Shown in pieces: positions 46,250 to 57,104 of a DNA stretch of 64,000 nucleotides (positions are counted from its first letter, which is position 1; each line of letters opens with the position of its first letter). This DNA is from Variovorax boronicumulans (GTDB lineage Bacteria > Pseudomonadota > Gammaproteobacteria > Burkholderiales > Burkholderiaceae_C): contig NZ_VEDO01000020.1 in NCBI RefSeq assembly GCF_007677875.1, positions 46,848 through 110,847 of the forward strand, in the 5' to 3' direction. Under the pieces are notes generated by a model. That model saw only the letters and a program-made list of their open reading frames with translations. It ran no database searches and was not told the DNA's origin. The position numbers and the translations under genes were made by a program.

Positions 46250-47497
46250 TCAGGCCGGCACGCGCCGCAGCCGCTGCACGCGCCACAGCAGCGTGGCCGT
46301 GATGCTCAGGTTCAACAGATTGAAGGCGATGCCGTTCAGGAAGGCCGCGTGGTAGCTGCCCGTGAGGTCGAACACCTTGCCCGACATCCAGCCGCCCAGC
46401 GCCATGCCGAACAACGTGGCCATGATGACCGTGCCCACGCGCGCCCCGGCCTCCTGCGGCGGGAAGTACTCGCGCACGATGATGGCGTAGGACGGCACGA
46501 TGCCGCCCTGGAACAGGCCGAACAGCGCCGAGATCACGTACAGCGGCACCAGGCCGTCGAAGGGCAGGAACAGCAGCAGCGCCACGCCCTGCAGCGCCGA
46601 GCCCAGCAGCAGCGTGCGCAGGCCGCCGATGCGGTCGCAGATCCAGCCCGAGACCAGCCGGCTGACCACGCCGAAGCCCAGCATCAGCGCCAGCATCTCG
46701 GCGCCGCGCGCCGCGCCGTAACCCAGGTCGCCGCAGTAGGCCACGATGTGCACCTGGGGCATGGACATGGCGACGCAACAGGCCAGGCCCGCGACGCAGA
46801 GCAGGCCCTGGGCCGACCCCAGCGACAGGCCGAACGGCCGGCTTGTGACCAGCGCCGCCGCCGCGGCCGCCGCCGGGCCCTGCGGCGCCACGGCCACGGC
46901 CGGCGGCCGCTGGCGCATGCACAGCGCGAGCGCGCCCACCGCGAGGCTGCAGAACACGGCCATGCCCAGGTAGGTCTGGCGCCAGCCTACGGTCTCGATG
47001 AAGTGCTGGGCCACCGGCGGCCACACCGTGCCGGCCAGGTAGTTGCCGCTGGCGCACACGCCCACCGCCATGCCGCGCCGGCGCTCGAACCACAGTGCGG
47101 TGTCGGCGATCAGCGGCGCGAAGCTGGCCGAGCAACCCAGGAAGCCCACCAGCAGGCCTTGCGCGAGCGCGAAGCCCAGGATGCTGTCGGCCGTGGCGCT
47201 GGCCCAGTAGCCCAGGCCCAGGCACAGGCCGCCCAGCAGCAGCGGCCAGGCGATGCCGAAGCGGTCCGCGAGCCTGCCCATCAGCACGCCGCCAGCGCCA
47301 AAGCCCAGCATCAGCAGCGTGTAGGGCAGCGAGGCATCGGAGCGGGCCACGCCGAACTCGGCCTGCACGGCGGGCAGCGCCACCGACACCACGTACATGC
47401 CGCCATTGCCCACGGCCATGAGCAGCAGGGCGACGCCGAGCCGGAACATGGCGTAGGGCGAATCCACGCCGGGGCCCGGCGGGTGGTTTGTCTCCAT
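46250..47497 (-). CDS. MFS transporter (oxalate/formate or monocarboxylate-like)
   Basis: 415 residues, 12 predicted helices. Motif A appears as GRLADRFGIAWPLLLGG after helix 2. FERRRGMAVGVCASGNYLAG and the second-half DRIGGLRTLLLGSALQGVAL suggest the monocarboxylate/oxalate-formate antiporter branch. It follows the hydrolase at 47551-48408 by 53 bp on the same strand. Cargo is unknown. Confidence 0.87.
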   Translation of the reverse strand: METNHPPGPGVDSPYAMFRLGVALLLMAVGNGGMYVVSVALPAVQAEFGVARSDASLPYTLLMLGFGAGGVLMGRLADRFGIAWPLLLGGLCLGLGYWASATADSILGFALAQGLLVGFLGCSASFAPLIADTALWFERRRGMAVGVCASGNYLAGTVWPPVAQHFIETVGWRQTYLGMAVFCSLAVGALALCMRQRPPAVAVAPQGPAAAAAAALVTSRPFGLSLGSAQGLLCVAGLACCVAMSMPQVHIVAYCGDLGYGAARGAEMLALMLGFGVVSRLVSGWICDRIGGLRTLLLGSALQGVALLLFLPFDGLVPLYVISALFGLFQGGIVPSYAIIVREYFPPQEAGARVGTVIMATLFGMALGGWMSGKVFDLTGSYHAAFLNGIAFNLLNLSITATLLWRVQRLRRVPA

Positions 47498-47550
47498 GGC
47501 TTTTCTTCTGGTTCGAGCGAAGCCCGAACCCTACACCAGGCCGGCGAGGT

Positions 47551-48408
47551 TCACAGGCCGAGCAGTCCCAGCGCCAGCCGGTGCGCGCGCGCGGCCGGAT
47601 CGGCCAGCTCGTGCAGCACGTTCATGTGGTGGCGGCCCGGCACGCTCTCGCAGACCGGCACCGCGGTCTCGCCCCAACGTTCGCGGATCAGCGCATTCTG
47701 GCGCTGGAACTCGGCGCTCTCCTCGCCGCCGACCAGGGCCAGCAGCGGTCCGGGAGGCGCGGGCATCCAGGCCGGGCTCAGCTGCAGGGCGGACTCCTCT
47801 GTCAGCTTGAGGTCGGGCGCGAGGAAGGGCGCATGGCGCAGCGGCTCCAGCTCGTAGATGCCCGACAGCGCCAGCGCGCCGCGCAGCGGCTGCGCCGGCA
47901 TGCGCCGCTCCACGGCACGCCAGTCGCAGGCCAGCAGCATGGCCGCGAGGTGGCCGCCGGCGCTGTGGCCGGCCAGCGCGATGCGCTGGCGGTCCACGCC
48001 CAGGGCCTCGGCTTCGCGCCAGACCCAGGCCACGGCCTTGACCATTTGCTGCACGATCTGCGCGATGCTGGCGTACGGCGCCAGCGCATAGTTGGGCAGG
48101 ATCACCGAGGCGTCAGCCGCCACGAAGGGCTCGGCCACGAAGCTGTGGTCGCGCTTGTCCAATGCGCGCCAGAACCCGCCGTGGATGTAGATGAGCACCG
48201 GTGCGTCCGGCGCGGCGGCCGGGAACAGGTCCAGCGTCTCCTTGGTGCCCTCGCCGTAGCGCAGGTCGAGCTTGCTGCGCAGCCTGCCGCGCGTGGCCTT
48301 GGAGGCATCGGTCCAGTACTGCAGGATCTGCGGATGCTCGGGAATGGCGGCGCGCGTGTGGTACTGGGCGTCGTACCAGGCGGGGTCGCGTGTGGCTTCG
48401 GTGTTCAT
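47551..48408 (-). CDS. alpha/beta hydrolase (arylformamidase/carboxylesterase-like)
   Basis: 285 residues. VLIYIHGGFWRALDKRDHSF carries the HGGFW oxyanion motif of kynurenine-formamidase-like enzymes; the nucleophile is in LAGHSAGGHLAAML, and the catalytic His in GRHHMNVLHEL. The opening DPAWYDAQYHTRAAIPEHPQ is also of this type. It may cleave formanilide or ester bonds; no other tryptophan-catabolic genes are near. Its start overlaps by four bases the end of a TetR remnant, once its coupled regulator. Confidence 0.9.
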   Translation of the reverse strand: MNTEATRDPAWYDAQYHTRAAIPEHPQILQYWTDASKATRGRLRSKLDLRYGEGTKETLDLFPAAAPDAPVLIYIHGGFWRALDKRDHSFVAEPFVAADASVILPNYALAPYASIAQIVQQMVKAVAWVWREAEALGVDRQRIALAGHSAGGHLAAMLLACDWRAVERRMPAQPLRGALALSGIYELEPLRHAPFLAPDLKLTEESALQLSPAWMPAPPGPLLALVGGEESAEFQRQNALIRERWGETAVPVCESVPGRHHMNVLHELADPAARAHRLALGLLGL

Positions 48409-48706
48409 GCAGATGTCTTTCGTTTGGCGGTGCGGGGCGCGGCCGCCGGTTGTTGCGCAGCGGCTTCGCGCAGGGCGGCATCGACCATGGCGTCGGCCAT
48501 CCACAGCGCGGTGCGCTCGACCTCGCGGTCGCTCACGCCCCAGATGTCCTTGAGGATGACATACGGCTCGATGCCGTAGATCACCGACAGCGCGCGGTGC
48601 AGCCGGTCGTAGACGGCCTGCGGCAGCTGGGGTGCGAGCGGCTCCAGCGCGTGCTCGAGGATGCGCACGCGGTGGCCGCGGCGGAACGGCTCCTCCTCCA
48701 ACAGGG
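48405..48706 (-). pseudogene. C-terminal remnant of a TetR-family regulator
   Basis: About 100 codons matching only the ligand-domain end of a TetR regulator (FRRGHRVRILEHALEPLAP, then HRALSVIYGIEPYVILKDIW and VERTALWMADAMVDAAL). There is no helix-turn-helix and no valid start: the homology stops at about 48706, where a VOC remnant on the other strand begins. The 4-bp overlap with the hydrolase start shows it was once a coupled operon gene. Confidence 0.72.
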
Positions 48707-48709
48707 CCC

Positions 48710-48990
48710 GACCTGGGCTTTGCAGAGGCCTGACTGTACGGCGAGGACGCGAAGCACGCCATCCTGCACGTCCACTCCGACCGCCCGGTGCCGGCCCAAC
48801 GCGCGGGCGTGATTGACCACATGGCGTTCGGCCAAAGGCCTGAAGGAAGCCAAGGCGCGCTTCGACGCGGCGGGCTGGAAGTACGAGCTTCGGCGGCAGG
48901 CCGGAGCCCTGTGGCAGCTGTTGTGCCACGACCCGAACGGGCCACGGTGGAGCTGGCTTTCGACGCTGCCGAAACCGCCTGGGGGCCATC
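48710..48990 (+). pseudogene. decayed VOC/glyoxalase-family gene
   Basis: Fragments of a VOC protein are readable in two frames: DLGFAEA, then an in-frame TGA (48731-48733), LYGEDAKHAILHVH and AGVIDHMAF; after a shift near 48830 AKGLKEAKARFDAAGWKYEL and LWQLLCHDPNG; after a second, compensating shift near 48941 ATVELAFDAAETA. The N-terminal third is missing at the junction with the TetR remnant. It is not translatable as a whole. Confidence 0.7.
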
Positions 48991-49364
48991 GCGTCCCTGC
49001 GCGCGCCGCTGCGCCACGTTTTGCCGCCCGCGCCAGCACGGCGCGGTCCATTCCCCTGCGACGGCCAGGGGATGATCCGGCCCAAGCATGTTCGCGTACA
49101 ACGCTCCCATGCGGACGACGCGTCGGCCGGTGCGCTACAGCGCGGCGGGGCGCTGCAAGATGCTCGATGCCGCCGTGCCGATCAACCAGCCGACTCAACG
49201 TGCAGGGCGGCACCTCGACTGTGGCAGCCATTTCACGATGACCGACCAAGGTGGCCGCAGGGCCAGGAACGCTATGGGACACCTGTCCGACACAGTGCGG
49301 CTGCCGGCACCATGACACCCTCCCCCGCAGCTGCCCGGCGCACGCCGGCTCCCGGAGACACACC
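48991..49364. other. gene-free stretch, probably decayed DNA
   Basis: No intact gene is supported. On the minus strand at about 49165-49235 the words MAATVEVPPCTLSRLVDR look like the recognition helix of a MarR-type regulator, but the frame breaks soon after. The stretch is the right half of a 0.6-kb patch of remnants. Confidence 0.5.
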
Positions 49365-49538
49365 GTGAGCGGGTCCGCGCGTAGTTTCAAGGGCAACAAG
49401 CAGTCCCTGCCCAGCAAGCCCTGCGCGGCCTGCGGGCGGCCCATGGTCTGGCGCCGCGCCTGGGCCCGGAACTGGGACGAGGTGAAGTACTGTTCCGACG
49501 CCTGCAGGCGCGGCAAGCACCGTGGCAGCGAAGACTGA
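49365..49538 (+). CDS. DUF2256 zinc-ribbon protein
   Basis: 57 residues from a GTG start with GGAG upstream. It has two Cys pairs, PCAACGRPM and KYCSDACRRGKH, around a Trp-rich WRRAWARNWDEV core, the DUF2256 signature of a small zinc-ribbon protein. It overlaps the start of the photolyase gene by 17 bases in another frame, so the two are cotranslated; the families are often found together. Function unknown. Confidence 0.88.
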   Translation: MSGSARSFKGNKQSLPSKPCAACGRPMVWRRAWARNWDEVKYCSDACRRGKHRGSED

Positions 49539-51096
49539 GCGCAGCGCGGGGGTGCACCCGGTGCGGCACCTCGTCGTGGTGCTGGGCGACCAGCTGGATC
49601 TGCAGGCGGCTGCGTTCGACGGCTTCGACCCGGCGCAGGACGCCGTCTGGATGGCCGAGGTGGCCGAGGAGAGCACCCACGTCTGGAGCGCGCAGCCGCG
49701 CATTGCGGTGTTCCTCTCGGCGATGCGCCACTTCGCGCACGAGCTGCGGGAGGCCGGTCGCCTGCTGCACTACACCCGGCTGGACGACCGGGGCAACCGC
49801 GGCACCCTCGCCGCCGAGCTCGGCGCCGCGATCGAACGCCTGCAACCCGCCGAGCTCGTCATGACCGCACCGGGCGACTGGCGGGTGCTGCAGGCGCTGC
49901 GTGCGGTGGCCGCCGCGCACCGCCTGGTGCTGGACGTGCGCGAGGACCGGCACTTCTACGCCACCGTGCGCGAGTTCGCCGCGCATGCCAAGGGCCGCCG
50001 TGGCCTGCGCATGGAGTTCTGGTACCGCGAACTGCGCGCGCGCCACGGCGTGCTGATGGACGGCAAGGAGCCGGCCGGCGGCCGCTGGAACTTCGACAGC
50101 GAGAACCGCGAGAGCTTCGGCGCCAAGGGGCCGCAGGGGGTGCCGGAGCGCGTGGGCTTCGCGCCGGACCGCACGACGCGCGAAGTGCTCGCGCTCGTGC
50201 GCACGCGCTTCGGCGACCACCCCGGTTCGCTGGAACGCTTCGACTGGCCCGTGACCCGCGCCGATGCGCTGGTGGCGCTGGCGCGCTTCATCGACGAGCG
50301 GCTGCCCTTCTTCGGCACCTGGCAGGACGCCATGTGGCCCGGCGAGCCCTGGCTCTTCCATGCCCACATCTCCTCGGCGCTGAACCTCAAGCTGCTCGAC
50401 CCGCGCGAGGCGGTGCAGGCGGCCGAGACGGCCTGGCGCGAGGGCCGCGCGCCGCTGGCCAGCGTGGAAGGCTTCATCCGCCAGATCCTGGGCTGGCGCG
50501 AGTACGTGCGCGGCGTGTACTGGACGCAGATGCCGCGCTATGCCGAGCGCAACGGCCTGGACGCCCGAGAGGATCTGCCCGAGTTCTACTGGCATGGCCG
50601 GGTGCCGATGGCGTGCCTGTCCGACGCGATCACGCAGACGCTGGAAACCGGCTACGCCCACCACATCCAGCGCCTGATGGTGACGGGGCTCTACGCGCTG
50701 CTGCTGGGCGTGGCGCCGCAGCAGGTGCATGCCTGGTATCTCGCGGTGTACGTGGACGCGGTGGAATGGGTGGAGTTGCCCAACACGCTGGGCATGAGCC
50801 AGTACGCCGACGGCGGGGTGATGGGCAGCAAGCCCTACGCGGCCAGCGGCAAGTACCTGCAGCGCATGAGCGGCTACTGCAAGGGCTGCCGCTTCGACCC
50901 CGGCCAGCGCACGGGCGACGAGGCCTGCCCGTTCACCACGCTGTACTGGGATTTCCTGCTGCGGCACGAGGAGCTGCTGGCGCAGAACCAGCGCATGAAG
51001 ATGCAGGTGCGCAACCTTGCGCGCCTGCCCGCCGCCGAGCGCGATGCGATCCGCGCGCAGGCCACGCGCCTGCGCCGCCACGGCGGCACGCCCTGA
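49522..51096 (+). CDS. cryptochrome/photolyase-related protein, FeS-BCP type
   Basis: 524 residues. HLVVVLGDQLDLQAAAFDGF at the N-terminus and the FAD-binding domain with ILGWREYVRGVYWTQMPRY, HHIQRLMVTGLYALLLGV, and NTLGMSQYADGG are those of bacterial (6-4) photolyases of the PhrB/CryB class. Cysteines in YCKGCRF and DEACPFTTLYWDF, with one more at VPMACLSDAI, can supply the four ligands of the [4Fe-4S] cluster. It repairs UV photoproducts using blue light, or senses light. GTG start inside the DUF2256 gene. Confidence 0.92.
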   Translation: MAAKTERSAGVHPVRHLVVVLGDQLDLQAAAFDGFDPAQDAVWMAEVAEESTHVWSAQPRIAVFLSAMRHFAHELREAGRLLHYTRLDDRGNRGTLAAELGAAIERLQPAELVMTAPGDWRVLQALRAVAAAHRLVLDVREDRHFYATVREFAAHAKGRRGLRMEFWYRELRARHGVLMDGKEPAGGRWNFDSENRESFGAKGPQGVPERVGFAPDRTTREVLALVRTRFGDHPGSLERFDWPVTRADALVALARFIDERLPFFGTWQDAMWPGEPWLFHAHISSALNLKLLDPREAVQAAETAWREGRAPLASVEGFIRQILGWREYVRGVYWTQMPRYAERNGLDAREDLPEFYWHGRVPMACLSDAITQTLETGYAHHIQRLMVTGLYALLLGVAPQQVHAWYLAVYVDAVEWVELPNTLGMSQYADGGVMGSKPYAASGKYLQRMSGYCKGCRFDPGQRTGDEACPFTTLYWDFLLRHEELLAQNQRMKMQVRNLARLPAAERDAIRAQATRLRRHGGTP

Positions 51097-51136
51097 TGGC
51101 GGGCCACGCGGGGCGCGCAGGCGCCGGTGCGCCGCT

Positions 51137-53764
<2,628 letters not shown>

Positions 53765-53984
53765 TCATGGCAACGCACGGCAGCAGCGCACTGCCCGTGG
53801 CAGTGCCTGGAACTGTGCCCGCGTCCCGGGTGCGGCACCAGATGCAGTTCGCTAGAAAAGCGGCGTATCAGATGGCGTGCGCCAGCCCGTCGGATCAGAT
53901 CGGCGCGTTGAGCGGGGCCTGCCCGCGGGGACGATCCTGCAGAATGAAGCCGCCCCCATCAGCCGCCCCGGCGCCGGAGAGACC

Positions 53985-55736
53985 ATGGCCACCCCTGAGA
54001 CGATCGAAGTGGAAACGCGTCGGCACCAGATGTTCCCGGTGCTGGACGCCGCCGATGCCGCGCGCGTGCGGCGCTTCGGCGAACTGCGGCACTACCCACG
54101 CGGCGAGTGCCTGTTCCGCGCCGGCGAGCCGGGGCCCGGCCTGTACCTCGTGTTGTCGGGCGCGGTGGCGATCACGCAGCGCGACGGCCTGGGCCACGTG
54201 ACGCCGGTGGCGGTGCAGGGACCGGGCCAGTTCCTGGCGGAGGTCGGCACGCTGTCGGGCCAGCCTGCGCTGGTCGATGGCCATGCCGAAGAGGACGTGC
54301 AGGCGTTGCTGGTGCCGCCCGAGCAGTTGCGCGCCCTGATCGTGGCCGAGGCCGACTTGGGCGAGCGCATCGTGCGCGCGCTGATCCTGCGGCGCGTGGC
54401 CCTCATCGACGCGGGGGCCAGCGGCCCGGTGCTGATGGGCCCGCCCGATTCGGCCGACGTGGTGCGTCTGCAGAACTTCCTGCGCCGCAACGGCCAGCCC
54501 TACCACGTGGTGGATGCGTCGACCGACCCCGATGCCGCGACCTTGCTGGCGCAGTACGGCGAGGCCGGCCTGCTGGTGGCCTGCCCCAACGGCGCCGTGC
54601 TGGTCAACCCGAGCGAAGACGCGCTGGCCCGCTGCATCGGCATGGTCGACACCGCGGAGCACGCCGACCTGTTCGACGTGGTCGTGGTGGGCGCCGGCCC
54701 GGCGGGTCTGGCGACGGCGGTCTACGCGGCCTCCGAAGGGCTGCGCGTCATCGTGCTGGACTGCCGCAGCTATGGCGGCCAGGCCGGCGCCAGCGCGCGC
54801 ATCGAGAACTACCTGGGCTTTCCCACCGGCATCTCGGGCGGCGCCCTGGCCGGGCGCGCCTACGTGCAGGCGCAGAAGTTCGGCGCCGAGATGATGATCC
54901 CGGCCAAGGCCGTGTCGCTGGACTGCAGTGGCACGCACACCGGCGAGGGACTGCGCGTGGGGCTGGCCGACGGCCGGCAGCTGCGCGCGCGCACCGTGGT
55001 GGTGGCCAGCGGCGCGCGCTACCGCCGTCCGCAGGTGCCGCGGCTGTCGGAGTTCGAGGGCCGCGGCGTGTGGTACTGGGCCTCGGCCATCGAGGCGCGC
55101 ATGTGCACCCGGCAGGAGGTGGCGCTGGTCGGCGGCGGCAACTCGGCCGGGCAGGCCGCAGTGTTCCTCTCGCAGCACGCGGCCCTCGTCAACATCCTGG
55201 TGCGCGGGCCCTCGCTGGCGGCGAGCATGTCGCGCTACCTGATCGACCGCATCGAGGCATCGCCCAACATCGTGCTGCGCCCGCACACCGAGCTGGTGCG
55301 GCTGCACGGCGACCCGGCCACCGGGCTGCAAGGGGCGACCTGGCGCGACGCGCGCACCGGCGCCCAGCACGATTGCCCGGCGCGCAACCTGTTCCTGTTC
55401 GTCGGCGCCGAACCCGAGGCCGACTGGCTGCAGGGCTGCGGCGTCGCGGTGGACCGCCACGGCTTCGTGCAGACCGGAGACGATGCGCAGGCCAGGGGCA
55501 CGCTGGAGACCAGCGTGCCTGGCGTGTTCGCGGTGGGCGACGTGCGATCGGGCTCGGTCAAGCGCGTGGGCGGCGCGATCGGCGAAGGCGCGGCCGCGGT
55601 GGCGCAGATCCATGCGCACCTGGCGCAGCTGTCGGAGGTCGCGGACGGCGGTGATGCGCCCTTGCCGCACACCGACGTCGGCCGCGAAGCGCGGGCGCCG
55701 CGTGCCGTCGACCACCGTGGCGCCGCGGACCGATAG
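53985..55736 (+). CDS. cyclic-nucleotide-binding domain fused to thioredoxin-reductase-like flavoprotein
   Basis: 583 residues. Residues about 12-140 form a CRP-type cNMP-binding domain (PRGECLFRAGEPGPGLYLVL, GQFLAEVGTLSGQPAL). A linker/thioredoxin-like segment (about 150-215) precedes a two-dinucleotide flavoprotein: FAD site VVVVGAGPAGLATAVYAASE, NADPH site VALVGGGNSAGQAAVFLSQH and FAVGDVRSGSVKRVGGAIGE. The CxxC that thioredoxin reductase uses is absent: the corresponding stretch reads WYWASAIEARM. It may be a nucleotide-gated redox sensor. It stands alone. Confidence 0.9.
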   Translation: MATPETIEVETRRHQMFPVLDAADAARVRRFGELRHYPRGECLFRAGEPGPGLYLVLSGAVAITQRDGLGHVTPVAVQGPGQFLAEVGTLSGQPALVDGHAEEDVQALLVPPEQLRALIVAEADLGERIVRALILRRVALIDAGASGPVLMGPPDSADVVRLQNFLRRNGQPYHVVDASTDPDAATLLAQYGEAGLLVACPNGAVLVNPSEDALARCIGMVDTAEHADLFDVVVVGAGPAGLATAVYAASEGLRVIVLDCRSYGGQAGASARIENYLGFPTGISGGALAGRAYVQAQKFGAEMMIPAKAVSLDCSGTHTGEGLRVGLADGRQLRARTVVVASGARYRRPQVPRLSEFEGRGVWYWASAIEARMCTRQEVALVGGGNSAGQAAVFLSQHAALVNILVRGPSLAASMSRYLIDRIEASPNIVLRPHTELVRLHGDPATGLQGATWRDARTGAQHDCPARNLFLFVGAEPEADWLQGCGVAVDRHGFVQTGDDAQARGTLETSVPGVFAVGDVRSGSVKRVGGAIGEGAAAVAQIHAHLAQLSEVADGGDAPLPHTDVGREARAPRAVDHRGAADR

Positions 55737-56084
55737 CTCCCATGGGACTGGGGCCATGGCGAGCGGCCCTTGCGACACAGCGGCCATGGCGGCAAGCGCG
55801 TGTGATGGCGCAAATGACAAACATGCGGCCCTTTCTGCCACGCCGCCTGCCGTGCCCGTGTGTCGCGTCGCGCATCGCACGGTGGTGGGCGCCCGTCTGC
55901 CGGCATCCCCGATGGCCCTGGTCCCTACGCCGGAGCATTGGTCGCGGCAACCCGGGCCAACATCGCCATTGGACCTGACGGGCACGCAGAAGCTGTTACA
56001 CATTTGTTGGGTTTTTATACCGAATCCGGCATCTCGTTACGTACCATCCTTTTCCCCGATACCACTGTCCCCGGGAGGGAACCC
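55737..56084. other. intergenic region
   Basis: About 350 bp without a supported gene. The right end is AT-rich for this genome (GTTACACATTTGTTGGG and TTTTTATACC around 55994-56021) and probably holds the promoter of the GDSL hydrolase, though the -35/-10 spacing is not ideal. A strong GGGAGGG ribosome-binding site precedes 56085. Confidence 0.55.
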
Positions 56085-57086
56085 ATGTTCACAAACCATC
56101 TGCGCTCGCTGTGGCGCCTGCTTTGCCTTGCCCTGTTGCTGGGTGTGTTGCCCGCCGCCTGGGCCGGCAAGGTCAGCTACCCTGGTTTCTACGTGTTCGG
56201 CGACAGCCTGTCGGACACCGGCAACGACTACATCGTCAGCGGCAGCATGGGCATGACGCCCGCGATTCCGCCCTCGGCCACGCCCTACGCCACCTACTGG
56301 CAGGGCCGCTTCAGCAACGGACCTGTGGCGGCTGAGTACCTGTGGCGTCTGATGGCGCGCAAGAACAATGCCGAGCTCTCGCCTTCGGTGACCGACCCCA
56401 CGCTGAGCACCAAGCCGGCGCTGAGCTTCGCCTTCGGCGGCTCGGCCTCGGGTGTGTCCACGCCCACGCCCATGGGCTTCACGGTGCCGGGCCTGCTGGG
56501 CCAGGTCGGCCAGTTCACGACCGCGCTGAACGGCCGCAAGGCGCCCGCCACGGCGCTGTACATGGTCTGGAGCGGCTCCAACGACTACCTGCAGATGCTG
56601 ACGAGCGACCCCTACACGGTGGTCGGCAACGTGACCACCGCCATCCGCGGCCTGTATGCGGCCGGCGCGCGCGATTTCATCGTGCCCAACCTGGCCGACA
56701 TGGGCATCACGCCCTTCGCCGTGTCGCAGAACGCCGGTGCGCAGTTCACGGCGCTGAGCAAGCAGCACAACGCCGTGCTCAAGACCGCGCTGGCCAGCCT
56801 GGAGCGCGAGCTGCGCGGCGTGCGCATCGTGACCGTGGACATCTACAAGCTCGGCGCCACCATGCTGTCCACCGGCCTCATCATCGACGACGTGCCGGCC
56901 GCAGAGTTCCTGGCCCCGGGCAAGGGCGCGGCCACCTGCCTGTTCACCAACCCGGCCACCTGCGTGGACGTGACCCAGCCGGCCTTCATGCCGCCCTTCC
57001 TGTTCTGGGACGCGATGCACCCGACCACGCAGGTGCATGGCGTGATCGGCACGGCCATGTTCGCGGCGCTGCTGACGCAGCGTTGA
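56085..57086 (+). CDS. secreted GDSL lipase/esterase (phospholipase-like SGNH hydrolase)
   Basis: 333 residues. A signal peptide runs to about residue 27 (LLLGVLPAAWAG). The GDSL block FYVFGDSLSDTGNDYI, the Gly block FAFGGSASG, the Asn block MVWSGSNDYLQ and the Asp-His block FWDAMHPTTQVHGVIG are complete. Such secreted enzymes act as lipases, phospholipases or glycerophospholipid:cholesterol acyltransferases. Two Cys near 285 may form a disulphide. Confidence 0.93.
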   Translation: MFTNHLRSLWRLLCLALLLGVLPAAWAGKVSYPGFYVFGDSLSDTGNDYIVSGSMGMTPAIPPSATPYATYWQGRFSNGPVAAEYLWRLMARKNNAELSPSVTDPTLSTKPALSFAFGGSASGVSTPTPMGFTVPGLLGQVGQFTTALNGRKAPATALYMVWSGSNDYLQMLTSDPYTVVGNVTTAIRGLYAAGARDFIVPNLADMGITPFAVSQNAGAQFTALSKQHNAVLKTALASLERELRGVRIVTVDIYKLGATMLSTGLIIDDVPAAEFLAPGKGAATCLFTNPATCVDVTQPAFMPPFLFWDAMHPTTQVHGVIGTAMFAALLTQR

Positions 57087-57104
57087 ACGGCACGGGGGGC
57101 GCGC

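Noticed and set aside
48991..49364. Possible MarR-family regulator on the minus strand
   Set aside because: Only about 18 residues resemble a recognition helix; the frame breaks at once and no start or wing is present, so no gene is called.
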